NCBI GenBank assembly: GCA_013821025.1
Contig: JACDHN010000029.1
Location: 1 to 13,037 of the forward strand
From: Acidimicrobiia bacterium
GTDB lineage: Bacteria; Actinomycetota; Acidimicrobiia; Acidimicrobiales; Ilumatobacteraceae
Length of the DNA: 13,037 nt
Reading direction: 5' to 3'
Part shown: piece after piece, positions 1 to 7,297 of the stretch
Numbering within the stretch: position 1 is the stretch's first letter
How the letters are laid out: every line of letters begins with the position of its first letter
The notes under the pieces: generated by a model
Told to the model about the DNA's origin: nothing
The model's database searches: none
Seen by the model: only the letters and a program-made list of their open reading frames with translations
Program-made: the position numbers and the translations under genes

Positions 1-1755
1 GGCGCCGCCGGCCGTGATCTGAGGCACGAGGCCCTTCGTCTGGGGGAGCAGTTGCTCTGCGTAGAAGCGGGCGGTGTGCAGCTTCATGTCGCAGAACGAC
101 GCGTCGCCACCCTCCGACTTCCACTCGCGTGCGGCCAGCGCCCCACGGGCCAGCATCCACCCGCCGACGGTGACGCCCATCAGGCGCAGGTACGGCGAGG
201 CGCCGGCCAGCACCTCCAGCGGCTTGCCGGCATTCGAGAAGATCCACCGCGTCGCCGAGTCGAGGTCGTCGATCGCTCCGGACAGCCCGGCACGGATGGT
301 CGCCAACTCATCCCCAGCGGCATCGAGTTCCTTGTCGAGCTCGCGCATCCTGGCGATGAAGTCGGTCATTGCCCCGCCGCCGCGCATCGGCACCTTGCGG
401 CCAACGAGGTCCATCGCCTGGATGCCGTTCGTTCCCTCGTAGATCGGGGCGATGCGCGAATCACGCAGCAGCTGGGCGACACCAGTCTCCTCCACGTAGC
501 CCATCCCGCCGTACACCTGCACAGCGAGCGAGGCGACCTCCACCCCGAGGTCCGTCGACCAGCTCTTGGCCACCGGCGTCAGCAGGTCGACCAGCTCCTG
601 GGCGGCGGCGCGGGCCTCGGCGTCGTCGGCGTGGCGGGCGAGGTCGTAGGCAGCAACGGCCTCGTACAGCAGGCCACGCATGGCCTCGGTGTAGGCCCGC
701 ATCGTCCACAGCATGCGGCGCACATCGGGATGCTCGACGATGGCCACGCTCCTGCCGCGCTCGCCGCCTGGCACCTGGCCCTGCGTGCGCTCGTTGGCGT
801 AGCGGACCGTCGCCTGGGTAGCCCGCTCGGCGATGCCGAGGCCCTGCACACCCACCGACAGCCGAGCCATGTTCATCATCACGAACATCACCCTCATGCC
901 GTCGAGCTCGTTGCCGAGCAGCCAGCCGGTGGCGCCACCACCGTCGCCGTACGACATCACGCACGTCGGGCTGGCGTGGATGCCCATCTTGTGCTCCAAC
1001 GAGACGCAGCTCAGGTCGTTGTGATCACCGAGCGAACCGTCCGCGTTCACGAGGTACTTCGGGACGAGGAAGCACGAGATGCCCTTCGTGCCGGGCGGCG
1101 CGTCGGGCGTGCGAGCCAGCACCAGGTGCACGATGTTGTCGGTCATCTCGTGCTCGCCGTAGGTGATGAAGATCTTGTTGCCAGTGATGCGCCACGACCC
1201 GTCGCCGTTCGGCACCGCCTTCGTGCGAAGGGCGCCGACGTCGGACCCTGCCTCCGGCTCGGTGAGATTCATGGTGCCCGTCCACTCGCCGGTCACGAGC
1301 TTCGACAGATACTGCTCCGTCAGCTCGGCGTCGGCCACCTCCTCGAGGGCGTGGATAGCGCCCTGGGTGAGCAACGGGCACAGCGAGAAGCTCATGTTGC
1401 AGGCGACCATCATCTCCTGCAGCACGATGCCGATCAGGTCGGGGAACCCTCCGCCGCCGAACTCCGTGTCGAACGGCAGCGCGCCCCAGCCGGCGTCGAC
1501 GAACTTGCGGTAGGCCTCGGCCCACCCATCGGGTGTCACGACCTTGCCGTCGACCAACCTCGTGCCCTGCCGGTCGCCGATCGTGTTCAGCGGTCCGAAG
1601 ACCTCGGTGATGAAGCGGGCGGCCTCTGCGATGGCCCCGTGCACGGTGTCGGCGTCGAGGCCTTCGAAGCGCGAGGCAGACAGCAGATGGTCGAGCCCGA
1701 CGACCCGATCGAGCGTGAAACGGATTTCGTCCAGCGGGGCGACGTAGGGTTCCAT
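1..1755 (-). CDS. Acyl-CoA dehydrogenase, FadE5/DmdC-like (3' end cut by window)
   Basis: FAD-dependent oxidation of an acyl-CoA to the 2,3-enoyl-CoA in cytoplasmic beta-oxidation-type catabolism. From ATG at 1755 the frame stays open for 585 codons to the window edge, close to the roughly 600 residues of the long subfamily, so only the extreme C-terminus is missing. The N-terminus MEPYVAPLDEIRF matches the extra N-terminal segment of the FadE5 and DmdC (3-methylmercaptopropionyl-CoA dehydrogenase) type. The flavin/substrate motif MNLTEPEAGSD lies at residues 162-172, YGGMGYVEE at 415-423, and IYEGTNGIQAMDL at 438-450. The Glu in YEGT is the expected catalytic base of this subfamily. Residues from about 465 on form the extra helical C-terminal domain (PF12806 type). 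It lies 28 bp downstream of an M20 amidohydrolase but has its own TANNNT box 6 nt before the ATG, so separate leaderless transcription is likely. The family is secure; whether the substrate is fatty acyl-CoA or a sulfur compound is not. Confidence 0.93.
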   Translation of the reverse strand, partial: MEPYVAPLDEIRFTLDRVVGLDHLLSASRFEGLDADTVHGAIAEAARFITEVFGPLNTIGDRQGTRLVDGKVVTPDGWAEAYRKFVDAGWGALPFDTEFGGGGFPDLIGIVLQEMMVACNMSFSLCPLLTQGAIHALEEVADAELTEQYLSKLVTGEWTGTMNLTEPEAGSDVGALRTKAVPNGDGSWRITGNKIFITYGEHEMTDNIVHLVLARTPDAPPGTKGISCFLVPKYLVNADGSLGDHNDLSCVSLEHKMGIHASPTCVMSYGDGGGATGWLLGNELDGMRVMFVMMNMARLSVGVQGLGIAERATQATVRYANERTQGQVPGGERGRSVAIVEHPDVRRMLWTMRAYTEAMRGLLYEAVAAYDLARHADDAEARAAAQELVDLLTPVAKSWSTDLGVEVASLAVQVYGGMGYVEETGVAQLLRDSRIAPIYEGTNGIQAMDLVGRKVPMRGGGAMTDFIARMRELDKELDAAGDELATIRAGLSGAIDDLDSATRWIFSNAGKPLEVLAGASPYLRLMGVTVGGWMLARGALAAREWKSEGGDASFCDMKLHTARFYAEQLLPQTKGLVPQITAGGA

Positions 1756-1761
1756 GGCGCC

Positions 1762-1767
1762 AGCGTA
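1762..1767 (-). promoter_or_regulatory. Putative -10 box (TACGCT) of the acyl-CoA dehydrogenase gene
   Basis: On the minus strand TACGCT fits TANNNT and is followed by 6 nt (GGCGCC) and then the ATG at 1755, the spacing expected when transcription starts at the start codon. No Shine-Dalgarno sequence precedes this ATG. The box lies in the 28-bp gap after the amidohydrolase stop. No clear -35 was recognised. Confidence 0.5.
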
Positions 1768-1783
1768 CGGGTCGGTGTCGCCG

Positions 1784-3001
1784 TCAGGGCCCGCCCAGGT
1801 GGGCGAGGGCGACGGCGCTGTAGACGGCGATGCCGTCCTGCATGGCCGATTCCTCGAAGTACACCCGGTTGGAGTGGTTCGGTGCCGCCGTGGCCAGGTT
1901 CTCGGAGTGCGGCGTGGCACCGAGGAACATCATCGTCCCCGGAACGTCGTGCAGCACGTAGGAAAAGTCCTCGGCACCCATCACGGGGTTTGGCAGTGTG
2001 ATGACACGGTCGGCGCCGACCACCTCGGTGGCGGTGCTGGCGGAGAATGCGGCGAAGTCATCGTCGTTCACGGTGACCGGGTAGCCGGGCTCCACCTCGG
2101 TTGTGGCCGAGACGCCGTGGGCCGAGGCGATGCCGTCGACGACGCGCCGGATGCCGTCGTGGACCTTCGTGCGAGTTGCTTCGCTCACGGCCCGGATGGT
2201 GCCCTCGATCTCGGCTGATTCTGGGATGACGTTGTTCGTCGTGCCGGCGGCGATCCGAGCGACGGTCACGACGGACGGGTCGAACACGTCGATCGAGCGG
2301 GTGATCATCGTCTGCAGAGCCTGCACGATCTCGCAGGCGACGGGGATCGGGTCGACGGCCCGGTGCGGTTCGCTGGCGTGGCCGCCCTTGCCGGTGATCG
2401 TGATCTGCAGCCGATCGGCCGACGCCATGACGGGACCCGGCCGCGTGGCGACGAAACCGGTGGGCAGTGCCGACGTGATGTGCATGGCGAAGGCGGCGTC
2501 CACGGGTGATGCCGTCCCGTCGGCGAGGTCGGGCACGGCCAACAGACCCTCATCGAGCATGAAGCGCGCCCCGTGGTGTCCCTCCTCTCCGGGCTGGAAC
2601 ATGAACAGCACGCGCCCGGCCAGCTCTCCACGGCGGTCGGTCAACACCCGAGCGACGCTGACGAGCATCGCCGTGTGCGTGTCGTGGCCGCAGGCGTGCA
2701 TCGATTCCTCGTCGCGGGACGAGAACTCGAGCCCGGTGTCCTCGTGTAACGGCAGTGCGTCCATGTCGGCGCGCAGCAGGATCGTCGGTCCGGGTCGGTC
2801 GCCGGTCAACAGCGCCGTGAAGCCGCTCGTCGTGTCGTGCAGCGTGACGTCGAGCGGCAGCCCTTCGAGAGCCTCGAGCACCGTTTCCCGGGTGGCAGGC
2901 AGCTCGTTGCCCTGCTCGGGATGCCGGTGCAACGTTCGGCGCAAGCCCACTGCCTCGTCGAAGTGATCCCTCGCCTGCTCACGAACGGTCGTGTCGGACA
3001 T
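1784..3001 (-). CDS. M20 family (M20D) metal-dependent amidohydrolase
   Basis: Zinc-type hydrolase that removes an acyl or aryl group from an N-acyl amino acid (the family includes hippurate, N-acetyl-amino-acid and indoleacetyl-amino-acid hydrolases). At 405 residues it has the usual family length. Visible motifs in order: HRHPE at 25-29, RADMDALP at 77-84, HACGHDTHTA at 102-111 (Cys104, His106), FQPGEEG at 135-141 (catalytic and metal Glu139/Glu140), AMHI at 172-175 (His173), the lid-domain motif GKGGHASEP at 204-212, GAEDFS at 342-347, and His376 near the end. All expected metal ligands are present, so the enzyme should be active. The ATG at 3001 is preceded by a TANNNT box 6 nt away and no Shine-Dalgarno. 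It is divergent from the WXG100 gene and followed after 28 bp by the acyl-CoA dehydrogenase. The substrate cannot be read from sequence. Confidence 0.95.
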   Translation of the reverse strand: MSDTTVREQARDHFDEAVGLRRTLHRHPEQGNELPATRETVLEALEGLPLDVTLHDTTSGFTALLTGDRPGPTILLRADMDALPLHEDTGLEFSSRDEESMHACGHDTHTAMLVSVARVLTDRRGELAGRVLFMFQPGEEGHHGARFMLDEGLLAVPDLADGTASPVDAAFAMHITSALPTGFVATRPGPVMASADRLQITITGKGGHASEPHRAVDPIPVACEIVQALQTMITRSIDVFDPSVVTVARIAAGTTNNVIPESAEIEGTIRAVSEATRTKVHDGIRRVVDGIASAHGVSATTEVEPGYPVTVNDDDFAAFSASTATEVVGADRVITLPNPVMGAEDFSYVLHDVPGTMMFLGATPHSENLATAAPNHSNRVYFEESAMQDGIAVYSAVALAHLGGP

Positions 3002-3007
3002 GGGCCG

Positions 3008-3013
3008 AGGTTA
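3008..3013 (-). promoter_or_regulatory. Putative -10 box (TAACCT) of the M20 amidohydrolase gene
   Basis: The minus strand reads TAACCT, then 6 nt (CGGCCC), then the ATG at 3001. It matches TANNNT at leaderless spacing, and there is no ribosome binding site between the box and the start codon. Confidence 0.5.
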
Positions 3014-3091
3014 CGCCGTTCATGATTCGTGGTTTCCGGAAAGGGATCGTGGCGACACCCATGGATGGTGCGGGGCCCACCGGCCACGATG

Positions 3092-3102
3092 TGAGAGAGA
3101 GG
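3092..3102 (+). promoter_or_regulatory. Ribosome binding site of the WXG100 gene
   Basis: A GAGAGAGAGG purine run lies about 8 nt before the ATG at 3111. It decides the start of the WXG100 gene against the longer in-frame extension beginning at 2991, which would overlap the divergent amidohydrolase start and add non-family residues. The 3014-3090 stretch shows no convincing plus-strand -10 box. Confidence 0.7.
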
Positions 3103-3110
3103 ACACCACC

Positions 3111-3383
3111 ATGTCGATGTACGGCGCCAACCCCGAGCAGCTCTCGGCGCTCGGTGACACGCTGATCAACCAGGTCGATTCGGTCAACAGCATCGTGAGC
3201 TCGGTGAACGGCGTGCTGAACAACACGATGTGGCAGGGCCCGGCCAAAGAACGGCTGGCCGACCTGTGGACGAACGAGTTCCAGCAGACGTTCAAGAGCG
3301 TGAACGAGTCGTTCACGAACGCCGGCAAGGACTGCAGAGCCCGCGCCGACGAGCTGCGCCGGGTCATGGGTGTCGCTGGCTGA
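3111..3383 (+). CDS. WXG100 family protein (ESAT-6-like type VII secretion target)
   Basis: A 90-residue helical-hairpin protein of the type exported as a dimer by type VII (ESX/ESS) systems. It starts MSMYGANPEQL. The family turn motif W-x-G is at residues 41-43 (MWQGPAKERL), between two amphipathic helices of roughly 10-38 and 44-85. Size and motif position are exactly those of the family. A C-terminal Tyr-x-x-x-Asp/Glu secretion signal is not obvious. No EccC-type ATPase, partner WXG100 gene or PE/PPE or LXG effector lies nearby, so it is an orphan here and its secretion machinery must be elsewhere. It is transcribed away from the M20 gene and followed after about 120 bp by the SDR gene. 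Start ATG 3111 is supported by a strong purine-rich RBS, unlike its leaderless-looking neighbours. Confidence 0.88.
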   Translation: MSMYGANPEQLSALGDTLINQVDSVNSIVSSVNGVLNNTMWQGPAKERLADLWTNEFQQTFKSVNESFTNAGKDCRARADELRRVMGVAG

Positions 3384-3492
3384 CGGAGACGGACGCGGTG
3401 GCACCGTGTCGGTCTGCCTGGACGAGACGGCCCAGGTAGACGTGGGAGCGGGCCGGCGGCAGCGGCGGTGGTTGCGGTCATCCATCGATGGG

Positions 3493-3498
3493 TAAACC
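3493..3498 (+). promoter_or_regulatory. Weak putative -10 box (TAAACC) of the SDR/DUF2867 gene
   Basis: TAAACC lies 6 nt before the GTG at 3505. It has the leaderless spacing seen at other starts in the window, but the final T of TANNNT is missing. No Shine-Dalgarno is evident, so this is the best available start signal. Confidence 0.25.
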
Positions 3499-3504
3499 TT
3501 CGGC

Positions 3505-5067
3505 GTGCCCGAAGCCCCCACGGCGGAACCGTTGGATGACCTCACCGGCGCCGCCGGCCCGGCGCGCGACGGCCCGCTGGTGGCGGTGCTCGGCGCCACC
3601 GGATACATCGGAGGACGGTTGGTGCCTCGGCTGCTGGCCGACGGACGGCGCGTCAGGGTCGTGGTCAGGTCGCCGGAGAAGGTCGTAGGACGGCCGTGGG
3701 CCGGCCGGGTGGAGACGAGGGTCGGCGACGTGCTCGAGCCCGACTCGCTGCACGGCGTGTTCAACGGCGTCGACGTGGTCGTCCATCTCGTACACGGCAT
3801 GACCGACGGCGACGATTTCGAGCGCACCGAGGCCGAGGCGGCTCGGGCTGTGCGCGATGCGGCGGCGGATGCCGGGGTCGACCAGATCGTCTACCTCGGT
3901 GGTCTCGGCTCTGGCAAGTTGTCGGCGCACCTGCGTAGCCGCCAACACGTTGGTGAGGTGTTCTCCGATGGTCCGGTCCCGGTCACCGAGCTGCGCGCCG
4001 GGGTGATCATCGGCTCTGGCAGCGCCAGCTTCGAGATGTTGCGCGGGCTGGTAGAGCGGCTGCCGGCCATGGTGACCCCGCGGTGGGCGTTCGACACCAG
4101 GGTGCAACCGTCAGCGATCGTCGATGTGATCAGCGATCTCGCCGGAGTGATCGGCAACGAGGCAGCATACGGCGAGGTGCTCGATGTCGGCGGGCCGGAC
4201 GTGATGACCTACCGCCAACTGATGGGCCGTTTCTCCCGCATGGCGGGATTGCGGGATCGCCTGGTCATCAAGGTGCCGGTGCTGACGCCGAGTTTGTCGT
4301 CGCACTGGGTCAACCTGGTCACCCCGATCCCCCGGAGCCTGGCCAGGGCGTTGATCGACTCGCTCACGGTCGATGTGCTGGTGCGCAAGGAGCACTCGAT
4401 CGATCGGCTGCTGCCGCGCCGCCGACTCGGTGTCGACGAGGCGCTGTGCGATGCCCTGGAGGAGGTCCGCGATCAGGAGCCAGAATCGTGGTGGACCGAC
4501 GCCGGGCTTGCCAGCAACCCGGCCCAGCCGTGGTCGTACGATCCCGACTGGGCGGGCCCCACCCTGTACGAGGACGAACGCGCGGCGACGACCACGGCCC
4601 GGCCTGCGGATGTGTACGACGTGTTGGAAAGGCTCGGCGGTCGCACAGGATGGTTGAGCCCGAAGTGGTTGTGGAACATCCGCGGCCTGGCCGACAAGTT
4701 GGTCGGTGGTGTCGGTTCCAGCAGGGGCCGTCGCCACGCCAGCCGGCTACGAGTGGGTGATGCCGTCGACTTCTGGCGCGTCGAGCAGGCTGATCCGCCG
4801 CACGCCCTGCGGCTACGAGCCGAGATGAAGATGCCCGGGCGAGCCTGGCTGGAGTGGTCCATCGATGAAGCAGACGAGGACTCCGATGCCGGCGAACCTG
4901 GCGAGACGATCGTGCGGCAACGGGCGATCTACCATCCTGCTGGGGCTTGGGGCCGGCTGTACTGGTGGGCAGTCTGGCCCTTCCACTTCCTGATCTTTCC
5001 CAGGATCATGCGCCGGGTACTGGAACAGGCCGAACGGCCCCGTGTGAGCGACTACTCGGTTCGGTGA
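3505..5067 (+). CDS. NAD(P)-binding SDR-like protein with C-terminal DUF2867 domain
   Basis: A 520-residue two-domain protein. Residues 25-310 are an atypical (NmrA/YbjT-like) Rossmann domain: VAVLGATGYIGG at 27-37 is the dinucleotide glycine loop, DVVVHLVHGM at 90-99 follows the typical strand, and QIVYLGGLG at 127-135 sits where the active Tyr/Ser region lies. Residues about 365-510 match the DUF2867 type, with GWLSPKWLWNIRG at 382-394, WRVEQADPPHALRLRAEMKM at 424-443, and an aromatic, possibly membrane-touching tail (YWWAVWPFHFLIFPR, 486-500). The fusion is common in actinobacteria and proteobacteria, but its reaction is not established, and I assign none. Start GTG 3505 is chosen because the Rossmann domain needs little more N-terminal sequence and a weak -10 precedes it. 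Its last 16 bp overlap the convergent phosphatase gene. Confidence 0.88.
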   Translation: MPEAPTAEPLDDLTGAAGPARDGPLVAVLGATGYIGGRLVPRLLADGRRVRVVVRSPEKVVGRPWAGRVETRVGDVLEPDSLHGVFNGVDVVVHLVHGMTDGDDFERTEAEAARAVRDAAADAGVDQIVYLGGLGSGKLSAHLRSRQHVGEVFSDGPVPVTELRAGVIIGSGSASFEMLRGLVERLPAMVTPRWAFDTRVQPSAIVDVISDLAGVIGNEAAYGEVLDVGGPDVMTYRQLMGRFSRMAGLRDRLVIKVPVLTPSLSSHWVNLVTPIPRSLARALIDSLTVDVLVRKEHSIDRLLPRRRLGVDEALCDALEEVRDQEPESWWTDAGLASNPAQPWSYDPDWAGPTLYEDERAATTTARPADVYDVLERLGGRTGWLSPKWLWNIRGLADKLVGGVGSSRGRRHASRLRVGDAVDFWRVEQADPPHALRLRAEMKMPGRAWLEWSIDEADEDSDAGEPGETIVRQRAIYHPAGAWGRLYWWAVWPFHFLIFPRIMRRVLEQAERPRVSDYSVR

Positions 5068-5753
5068 TCGAGGTCGAGATGGTTGGCGTCGCCGAGGGCG
5101 CGTAGCGACCAGATGGCGGCCCCCGCCAGCTCCACGGTGGAGAGCACGGCAACCGAGGCATGCCCCATGTTGAACCGCTCCCATTCCCACGGCTCGGGGT
5201 CGCAACCGAGCAGGAAGCTGACCAGCGTGCTGTTCGTGCCGCCGTGGGCGACGGCGACCCATCGCTCCGGAGCGTCGTCGGGCACCGACCACAACCCGTC
5301 GGCATCGAGCCGCCGCACGCCGGCCTCGGCAAGTGCCTCGACGGCTCCCTGCGTGACGCGCTTGTGGAAATCGCGGATCGTCTCGCTGCCCTCGAAACCT
5401 TCCCACCAGTCGGCCCGCGAGGCCGTGCGCTGGCGGGCGAACGCCTCGCGGGCAACCTCGACTGGTTGCCCCTCCCACGACTCGGGAAGCTGGAACTCGA
5501 GCAGCCACGGCACCACCTCTGCATCGATGCCTGTGGCCTCGGCGATCGGCTCCGAAGTGGCGACGGCGCGAACGGCTGGCGACACCAACAGCCGGTCGAT
5601 CGGGCCGGACGCCGGCTCCTGGCTGCTGTCGGCCAGCCGGTCGGCCACGGCCTGCGCCTGTTTGCCTCCGCGCTTGGTCAGGACCGGATCGTTGACGTTC
5701 AATCCGTCGCGCACCCACTGCGGTTCACCGTGGCGAACGAGGATCAACTCCAT
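5052..5753 (-). CDS. Histidine phosphatase family protein (phosphoglycerate-mutase-like)
   Basis: A 233-residue member of the branch-1 histidine phosphatase superfamily, which removes phosphate through a phospho-histidine intermediate. The N-terminal LVRHGEP at 5-11 gives catalytic Arg7 and His8. SPAVRA at 58-63 supplies the second Arg (62). Glu86 lies in the LLEFQLP loop, and the second catalytic His is 170 in VAVAHGGTNS. All four catalytic positions are present. The tail GDANHL at 221-226 resembles the usual end of these proteins. Actual substrates in the family range from phosphosugars to alpha-ribazole phosphate, so the substrate is open. ATG 5753 is preceded by TACGTT 7 nt away. Its stop (TAG at 5054-5052) lies inside the 3' end of the convergent SDR/DUF2867 gene. 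The membrane-protein gene lies 30 bp upstream on the same strand. Confidence 0.92.
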   Translation of the reverse strand: MELILVRHGEPQWVRDGLNVNDPVLTKRGGKQAQAVADRLADSSQEPASGPIDRLLVSPAVRAVATSEPIAEATGIDAEVVPWLLEFQLPESWEGQPVEVAREAFARQRTASRADWWEGFEGSETIRDFHKRVTQGAVEALAEAGVRRLDADGLWSVPDDAPERWVAVAHGGTNSTLVSFLLGCDPEPWEWERFNMGHASVAVLSTVELAGAAIWSLRALGDANHLDLDHRTE

Positions 5754-5760
5754 GGTTCGG

Positions 5761-5766
5761 AACGTA
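5761..5766 (-). promoter_or_regulatory. Putative -10 box (TACGTT) of the histidine phosphatase gene
   Basis: On the minus strand TACGTT is followed by CCGAACC (7 nt) and the ATG at 5753. It is an exact TANNNT match at leaderless spacing, with no Shine-Dalgarno between. It sits in the 30-bp gap after the membrane-protein stop, so the phosphatase can be expressed independently. Confidence 0.5.
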
Positions 5767-5783
5767 TCGGCGCCCGGCGACGA

Positions 5784-6314
5784 TCAACGTGACCGTTTCA
5801 CAAGTCCCACGATGCTGCCGGCTACGGCGAGCGCCGCCCCGCCGAGCACGATCGGCAGGCCGATCCCGGCCTCGGCCCCGAAGAAGTCCTTGAGATCCTG
5901 GACGTCACCGAAGTCGATGATGCCGGCCATCAGGGCGAAGGCGGCGACGACGAGCGTGGCGATCACGACGCCCAGGATCCGCTTCCACACGAGCGTGATG
6001 ATCCCGAGCACGCCGATGATCACGGCGAGCCCGACGAACACCGGACCGTCCCTCGTCTCGCCGGCGATCTCGTCCATTCCGGATGTCGACTGATCGCCGA
6101 TCGTGAACCACGGCAGGAAGGAGCCCACGATCAGCAGGGCGGCTCCGGCGATCATCAACCAGGCGGCCAGGGGCACGGCGCGGCGCTGGGTGGGTGCCGG
6201 TGGAGTCGCCTGCCAACTACTGGGCGGCACCGGCGTCGATCCCGCGCCCGCCCCCCACGACGGTGGCGGAGGAGGAGGAGGAGAACCGGGTGGCGGCGGA
6301 GGGACCGATGACAT
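5784..6314 (-). CDS. Proline-rich, four-helix membrane protein of unknown function
   Basis: I do not recognise a named family. From ATG 6314 the product is 176 residues. Residues 1-42 are a cytoplasmic-looking Pro/Ser/Gly-rich tail with runs of five and seven prolines (MSSVPPPPPGSPPPPPPPSW). Four hydrophobic segments follow at about 48-70 (with GSFLPWFTIGD at its end), 91-109, 112-134 and 151-172, and the protein ends in a basic KRSR. The GS-FLPWF pattern after helix 1 is frequent in small actinobacterial membrane proteins with Pro-rich tails. The frame is open to 6536, but that extension overlaps the divergent hydrolase. ATG 6314 is preferred because TACCAT lies 7 nt upstream and the Pro-rich tail begins right there. 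It is followed by the phosphatase on the same strand. Confidence 0.8.
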   Translation of the reverse strand: MSSVPPPPPGSPPPPPPPSWGAGAGSTPVPPSSWQATPPAPTQRRAVPLAAWLMIAGAALLIVGSFLPWFTIGDQSTSGMDEIAGETRDGPVFVGLAVIIGVLGIITLVWKRILGVVIATLVVAAFALMAGIIDFGDVQDLKDFFGAEAGIGLPIVLGGAALAVAGSIVGLVKRSR

Positions 6315-6321
6315 GGGCGAG

Positions 6322-6327
6322 ATGGTA
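6322..6327 (-). promoter_or_regulatory. Putative -10 box (TACCAT) of the membrane-protein gene
   Basis: On the minus strand TACCAT is followed by CTCGCCC (7 nt) and ATG 6314. It is an exact TANNNT match at leaderless spacing. It shares its TA step (6326-6327) with the weaker plus-strand box of the divergent hydrolase gene. Confidence 0.5.
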
Positions 6328-6331
6328 GACC
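6326..6331 (+). promoter_or_regulatory. Weak putative -10 box (TAGACC) of the alpha/beta hydrolase gene
   Basis: TAGACC is followed by GGCCGGC (7 nt) and ATG 6339. The spacing is that of the other leaderless starts here, but the last base is C rather than T. It overlaps the opposite-strand TACCAT box by two bases in the 24-bp divergent gap. Confidence 0.35.
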
Positions 6332-6338
6332 GGCCGGC

Positions 6339-7277
6339 ATGGACGCCCGGGTCGACTATGACGAGTTCGGCTACTTGCACGAGAACGCCGCCGAGTTCGG
6401 CCTGGCGTACGACGGGCCACCACTCGTCCGCCGTGAGTCTGTGGAGGTGGCGCCGGGCCGACGATTGAGCGCGCTCGTGTGGGGCGATGCTCCACCCGAC
6501 GTGGTGCTGATCCACGGCGGCGCCCAGAACGCCCACACGTGGGACACCGTGGCCCTAGCGCTCGGACGGCCGCTGGTGGCCGTCGATCTGCCTGGCCACG
6601 GTCACTCCGACGCTGCCCGCTCCGAGCGAGAAGGACTGTCGGCGCCCGAGCGTCACGCCCTCGACATCGCCGTGGCCGTAGAGCTGCTGGCACCCGAGGC
6701 GCAGGCCGTGGTCGGGATGTCGCTCGGCGGGTTGACGTCGATCGTCCTGGCCGGCCAGGCTCCCGAGCTCGTGCGGTCGCTCGTGCTCGTCGATGTCACG
6801 CCTGGCGTGACCGGTGACAAGGCCAAAGAGATCCTCGACTTCGTCAACGGACCGGCCAGGTTCGCCAGCTTCGAGGAACTGCTCGCCCGCACGATCGAGT
6901 TCAATCCCACGCGTACGGAATCGTCGTTGCGGCGAGGCATCTTGCACAACGCCATGCAGGAGGACGACGGTTCATGGGTGTGGCGGTACCGGCGCCACGA
7001 CGCCGAGGCGCCGTTCGAGATGGCCCGTGATGCCGACGCCGGCAAGAGTCAGCCGATCGTGCCCCCCCACCTGTGGGAGACTTTCGGCGCACTCGAGGTT
7101 CCGGTGATGCTCGTGCGCGGGATGCGTCAGCAATCGGTCGTGGACGACGCCGACGAGGCCGAGCTGCGCCGGCGCCTGCCCGGCGCCCGCATCGAGCACG
7201 TCGCCGAGGCCGGCCACAGCGTGCAGGGCGACGCCCCACTCGAGTTGGCCGCCCTGCTCGACGACTTCATCGCCTGA
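6339..7277 (+). CDS. Alpha/beta hydrolase
   Basis: A 312-residue cytoplasmic serine hydrolase of the alpha/beta fold. The oxyanion strand-loop VVLIHGGAQNAHTW is at 55-68, DLPGHGHSD at 83-91, and the nucleophile elbow GMSLGG at 126-131 gives Ser128. LVLVDVTPG follows at 148-156. The catalytic His is 293 in EAGHSVQGD. The acid is probably one of the Asp residues in VVDDAD at 267-272, after the strand VPVMLVRG. A cap region fills about 160-245. The residues at the start (1-40) are an N-terminal extension before the core. Substrate is unknown: esters, lactones or C-C bonds are all possible in this fold. ATG 6339 lies 24 bp from the divergent membrane-protein start. The gene runs convergently toward the thiolase operon. 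Confidence 0.92.
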   Translation: MDARVDYDEFGYLHENAAEFGLAYDGPPLVRRESVEVAPGRRLSALVWGDAPPDVVLIHGGAQNAHTWDTVALALGRPLVAVDLPGHGHSDAARSEREGLSAPERHALDIAVAVELLAPEAQAVVGMSLGGLTSIVLAGQAPELVRSLVLVDVTPGVTGDKAKEILDFVNGPARFASFEELLARTIEFNPTRTESSLRRGILHNAMQEDDGSWVWRYRRHDAEAPFEMARDADAGKSQPIVPPHLWETFGALEVPVMLVRGMRQQSVVDDADEAELRRRLPGARIEHVAEAGHSVQGDAPLELAALLDDFIA

Positions 7278-7297
7278 CGCTCCCGTTGACGGGCATC

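Noticed and set aside
52..2001. Open plus-strand frame of about 649 codons
   Set aside because: It is antisense to the acyl-CoA dehydrogenase, whose motifs are intact on the minus strand. The plus product is His/Arg/Ala-rich without recognisable domains.
2103..2966. Open plus-strand frame of about 287 codons
   Set aside because: It is antisense to the M20 amidohydrolase, which carries all expected metal motifs. The product is Ser/Arg-rich with no domain.
3416..3440. Small inverted repeat (CCTGG ... CCAGG) after the WXG100 gene
   Set aside because: A 5-bp stem with a long loop is expected by chance at this GC content and is too weak for a terminator call.
6315..6536. 74-codon N-terminal extension of the membrane protein
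   Set aside because: It overlaps the divergent alpha/beta hydrolase and has no ribosome site. The Pro-rich tail plus -10 spacing favour ATG 6314.
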